Source: Paraburkholderia phenoliruptrix
Lineage (GTDB): Bacteria > Pseudomonadota > Gammaproteobacteria > Burkholderiales > Burkholderiaceae
Length of the DNA stretch: 61,951 nucleotides
Assembly: GCF_902859825.1 (NCBI RefSeq)
Contig: NZ_CADIKB010000036.1
Coordinates: 1-61,951, forward strand
Direction: 5' to 3'
Of the stretch, positions 60,211-61,951 are shown piece after piece. Numbering within the stretch: the first letter of the stretch is position 1; every line of letters begins with the position of its first letter. Made by a program: the position numbers and the translations under genes. The notes below the pieces were generated by a model. That model ran no database searches and was not told the origin of the DNA. It saw only the letters and a program-made list of their open reading frames with translations.

Positions 60211-61818
60211 ATGTCCCATTCCAGCGAAGTCACCGGCCAGATCACCGGCGAAATGCTGATCGGCCGCAAGGCCGTACGCGGCGCCGAAGCAGCGCTGCAC
60301 GCGTTCAATCCGGCTACCGGCACGAATATCGCCGAGCCGGTGTTCGGCAGCGGCACGGCCAGCGACGTCAACGCGGCGTGTGAACTAGCGCACAAGGCCT
60401 TCGATCCGTACCGGCAACTGCCGCTCGCCGTGCGCGCCGAGTTCCTCGAGCGTATCGCCGACGGCATCACCGCGCTGGGCGACGCGCTGATCGAGCGCGC
60501 GCAGCAGGAATCCGGCTTGCCGAAGGCGCGCCTCGAAGGCGAGCGCGGCCGCACGACCGGCCAGCTCAAGCTGTTCGCGCAAGTGGTGCGTTCGGGCCAG
60601 TGGCTCGCCGCCACGCTGGATTCGCCGCTGCCGGAGCGTAAGCCGCTGCCGCGTTCGGACCTGCGCATGCAGAAGATTCCGCTCGGCCCGGTCGTCGTGT
60701 TCGGCGCGAGCAACTTCCCGCTGGCGTTCTCGGTGGCGGGCGGCGACACGGCTGCGGCACTGGCTGCCGGCTGCCCGGTGGTCGTGAAGGCGCACCGCGC
60801 GCACCTCGGCACGTCGGAGATTGTCGGTCGCGTGATCCAACGCGTCGCCGAGGAGCTGGATCTGCCCGAGGGCGTGTTCTCGCTGATCGTCGGCGCGGGC
60901 AATTCGGTCGGCGAGGCGCTGGTCGCGCATCCGGCAATCAAGGCGGTCGGCTTCACCGGCTCGCGCGCGGGCGGTCTGTCGCTGATGCGCGTGGCGGCGG
61001 CGCGCCCAGAGCCGATTCCGGTTTACGCGGAAATGAGCAGCATCAATCCGGTGTTTCTGCTGTCGAACGCGCTCGCGCAGCGCACGGAGAGCATTGCGCG
61101 CGGTTTCGTGGATTCGCTCGTGCTCGGCGCCGGCCAGTTCTGCACGAACCCGGGTCTCGCGATCGCCGTCGACAGTGACGCACTCAGAAATTTCGTCGCG
61201 ACGGCGTCTGAGGCGCTCGCGGCCAAGCCCGCGCAAACCATGCTGACCTCGGGCATCCACGCGGCGTACACGGAAGGCGAGGGCAAGCTGGCCGCGACCG
61301 CCGGCGTCGAAACGGTGGCGCGCGGTGCCGGGGCAACCGGTCCGAACCAAGCGTGCGCGGCATTGTTCGTCACCGACGCGCGCACCTTCCTCGCCACGCC
61401 GGCGCTGGAGGACGAGGTGTTCGGCCCGGCCTCCACGATCGTGCGTTGCAGGGACGAAGCCGAGTTGCTGCAGGTTGCCGAGCACTTCGCCGGTCAATTG
61501 ACCGCGACCATCCAGATGGACAGCGCCGATCTGCCCGCCGCGCAAAAGCTCGTGCCGATTCTGGAGCGCAAGGCGGGGCGGCTGCTCGTCAACGGTTTCC
61601 CGACGGGCGTTGAAGTCTGCCACGCGATGGTTCACGGCGGCCCGTTCCCGGCGACGTCCGACAGCCGCGCGACCTCGGTCGGCACCACCGCAATCGAGCG
61701 CTTCCTGCGTCCGGTCTGCTACCAGGATTTCCCGGCGGATCTGTTGCCGCAGGCGCTGGCCGACGCGAATCCGCTGAACCTGTGGCGTCGTCGGGATGGT
61801 GAGATCACGCGCAGCTAA
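60211..61818 (+). CDS. 2-oxoglutarate semialdehyde dehydrogenase (aldehyde dehydrogenase family)
   Basis: 535-residue NAD(P)-dependent dehydrogenase, of the long KGSADH type that oxidises 2,5-dioxopentanoate to 2-oxoglutarate in the oxidative uronate/aldarate route. Catalytic C311 is in GAGQFCTNPG, the general base is E274 (YAEMSSINP), and GASNFPLAFSVAGGDTAAAL (about 165-184) matches the family. The start is supported by GGAAAGAG. Divergent from garL-garR and probably co-regulated with them. Confidence 0.9.
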   Translation: MSHSSEVTGQITGEMLIGRKAVRGAEAALHAFNPATGTNIAEPVFGSGTASDVNAACELAHKAFDPYRQLPLAVRAEFLERIADGITALGDALIERAQQESGLPKARLEGERGRTTGQLKLFAQVVRSGQWLAATLDSPLPERKPLPRSDLRMQKIPLGPVVVFGASNFPLAFSVAGGDTAAALAAGCPVVVKAHRAHLGTSEIVGRVIQRVAEELDLPEGVFSLIVGAGNSVGEALVAHPAIKAVGFTGSRAGGLSLMRVAAARPEPIPVYAEMSSINPVFLLSNALAQRTESIARGFVDSLVLGAGQFCTNPGLAIAVDSDALRNFVATASEALAAKPAQTMLTSGIHAAYTEGEGKLAATAGVETVARGAGATGPNQACAALFVTDARTFLATPALEDEVFGPASTIVRCRDEAELLQVAEHFAGQLTATIQMDSADLPAAQKLVPILERKAGRLLVNGFPTGVEVCHAMVHGGPFPATSDSRATSVGTTAIERFLRPVCYQDFPADLLPQALADANPLNLWRRRDGEITRS

Positions 61819-61951
61819 GTGCGTATGATGTTTCGCATGGAATGAAAAATGTCCGCTGTCAAGTCTTTGATGCAGACAGGCAGTGGCGCGAAAGGTCTTA
61901 CGGAGCAACAAGTTAGGCCAGATTTCGGCCATCGAGTGCTCTTGCTGCTTT
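61819..61951 (+). other. Right edge; no confirmed gene
   Basis: An open frame begins with ATG at 61849 and runs past the window end (34 residues seen, starting MSAVKSLMQTGSGAKGL). Upstream GGAA is weak and no family can be recognised. It may be the start of a gene or a chance frame. Confidence 0.25.

Overview
The window is high-GC, densely coded DNA from a Burkholderiaceae bacterium, most likely Paraburkholderia or Burkholderia. The evidence is the 3' end of a 5S rRNA gene at base 1, the codon and GC style, an mdc malonate decarboxylase operon, several LysR and GntR regulators, an OprB porin, and a uronate/aldarate cluster. No phage, insertion sequence, tRNA or CRISPR array was found. All assignments come from reading the translations; no database search was possible.

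Layout. (1) 1-1.1 kb: end of an rRNA operon, its terminator, then about 1 kb with no convincing gene. (2) 1.1-5.8 kb: small membrane and stress proteins, a metallophosphoesterase, a nitroreductase and an AlkB demethylase. (3) 6.1-11.1 kb: a YtfQRT-YjfF-type sugar ABC transporter operon behind two palindromes, with a hairpin between the binding-protein gene and the rest. (4) 11.1-14.4 kb: MFS transporter, DUF1445 hydro-lyase and a divergent LysR gene. (5) 14.4-21.5 kb: a complete malonate decarboxylase operon, mdcY-A-B-C-D-E-G-H, with almost every junction overlapping and a GntR gene at its head. (6) 21.6-27.7 kb: EamA exporter/LysR pair, OprB porin, a secreted protein, arylamine N-acetyltransferase and a membrane methyltransferase.

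(7) 27.7-40.5 kb is the most interesting part: two back-to-back catabolic modules, each with a polar-amino-acid ABC transporter, a HutC-type GntR regulator and its own palindromic operators. Module A (27.7-33.9 kb, + strand) carries a histidine ammonia-lyase homologue from which exactly the Ala-Ser-Gly that forms the MIO cofactor is missing. That resembles MIO-independent trimethylamine-eliminating lyases such as ergothionase, and suggests uptake and cleavage of a betaine-type amino acid. Module B (33.9-40.5 kb) pairs its transporter with an isopenicillin-N-synthase-like oxygenase and an FAD-linked 2-hydroxyacid dehydrogenase.

(8) 40.5-48.1 kb: a large GMC oxidoreductase fused to an alpha/beta hydrolase with a Cys nucleophile, a possible sigma-like protein, a hybrid histidine kinase and a LuxR-type response regulator. 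(9) 48.4-51.0 kb: a CIO-type cytochrome bd operon including a 50-residue small subunit. (10) 51.6-61.8 kb: pectin/uronate catabolism, with uronate dehydrogenase, hexuronate transporter, an E. coli-type IlvD dehydratase, a predicted Tat-exported polygalacturonase lipoprotein, tartronate semialdehyde reductase, ketodeoxyglucarate aldolase and ketoglutarate semialdehyde dehydrogenase. Three copies of a roughly 20-bp motif upstream of genes in this cluster suggest a shared regulator not encoded here.
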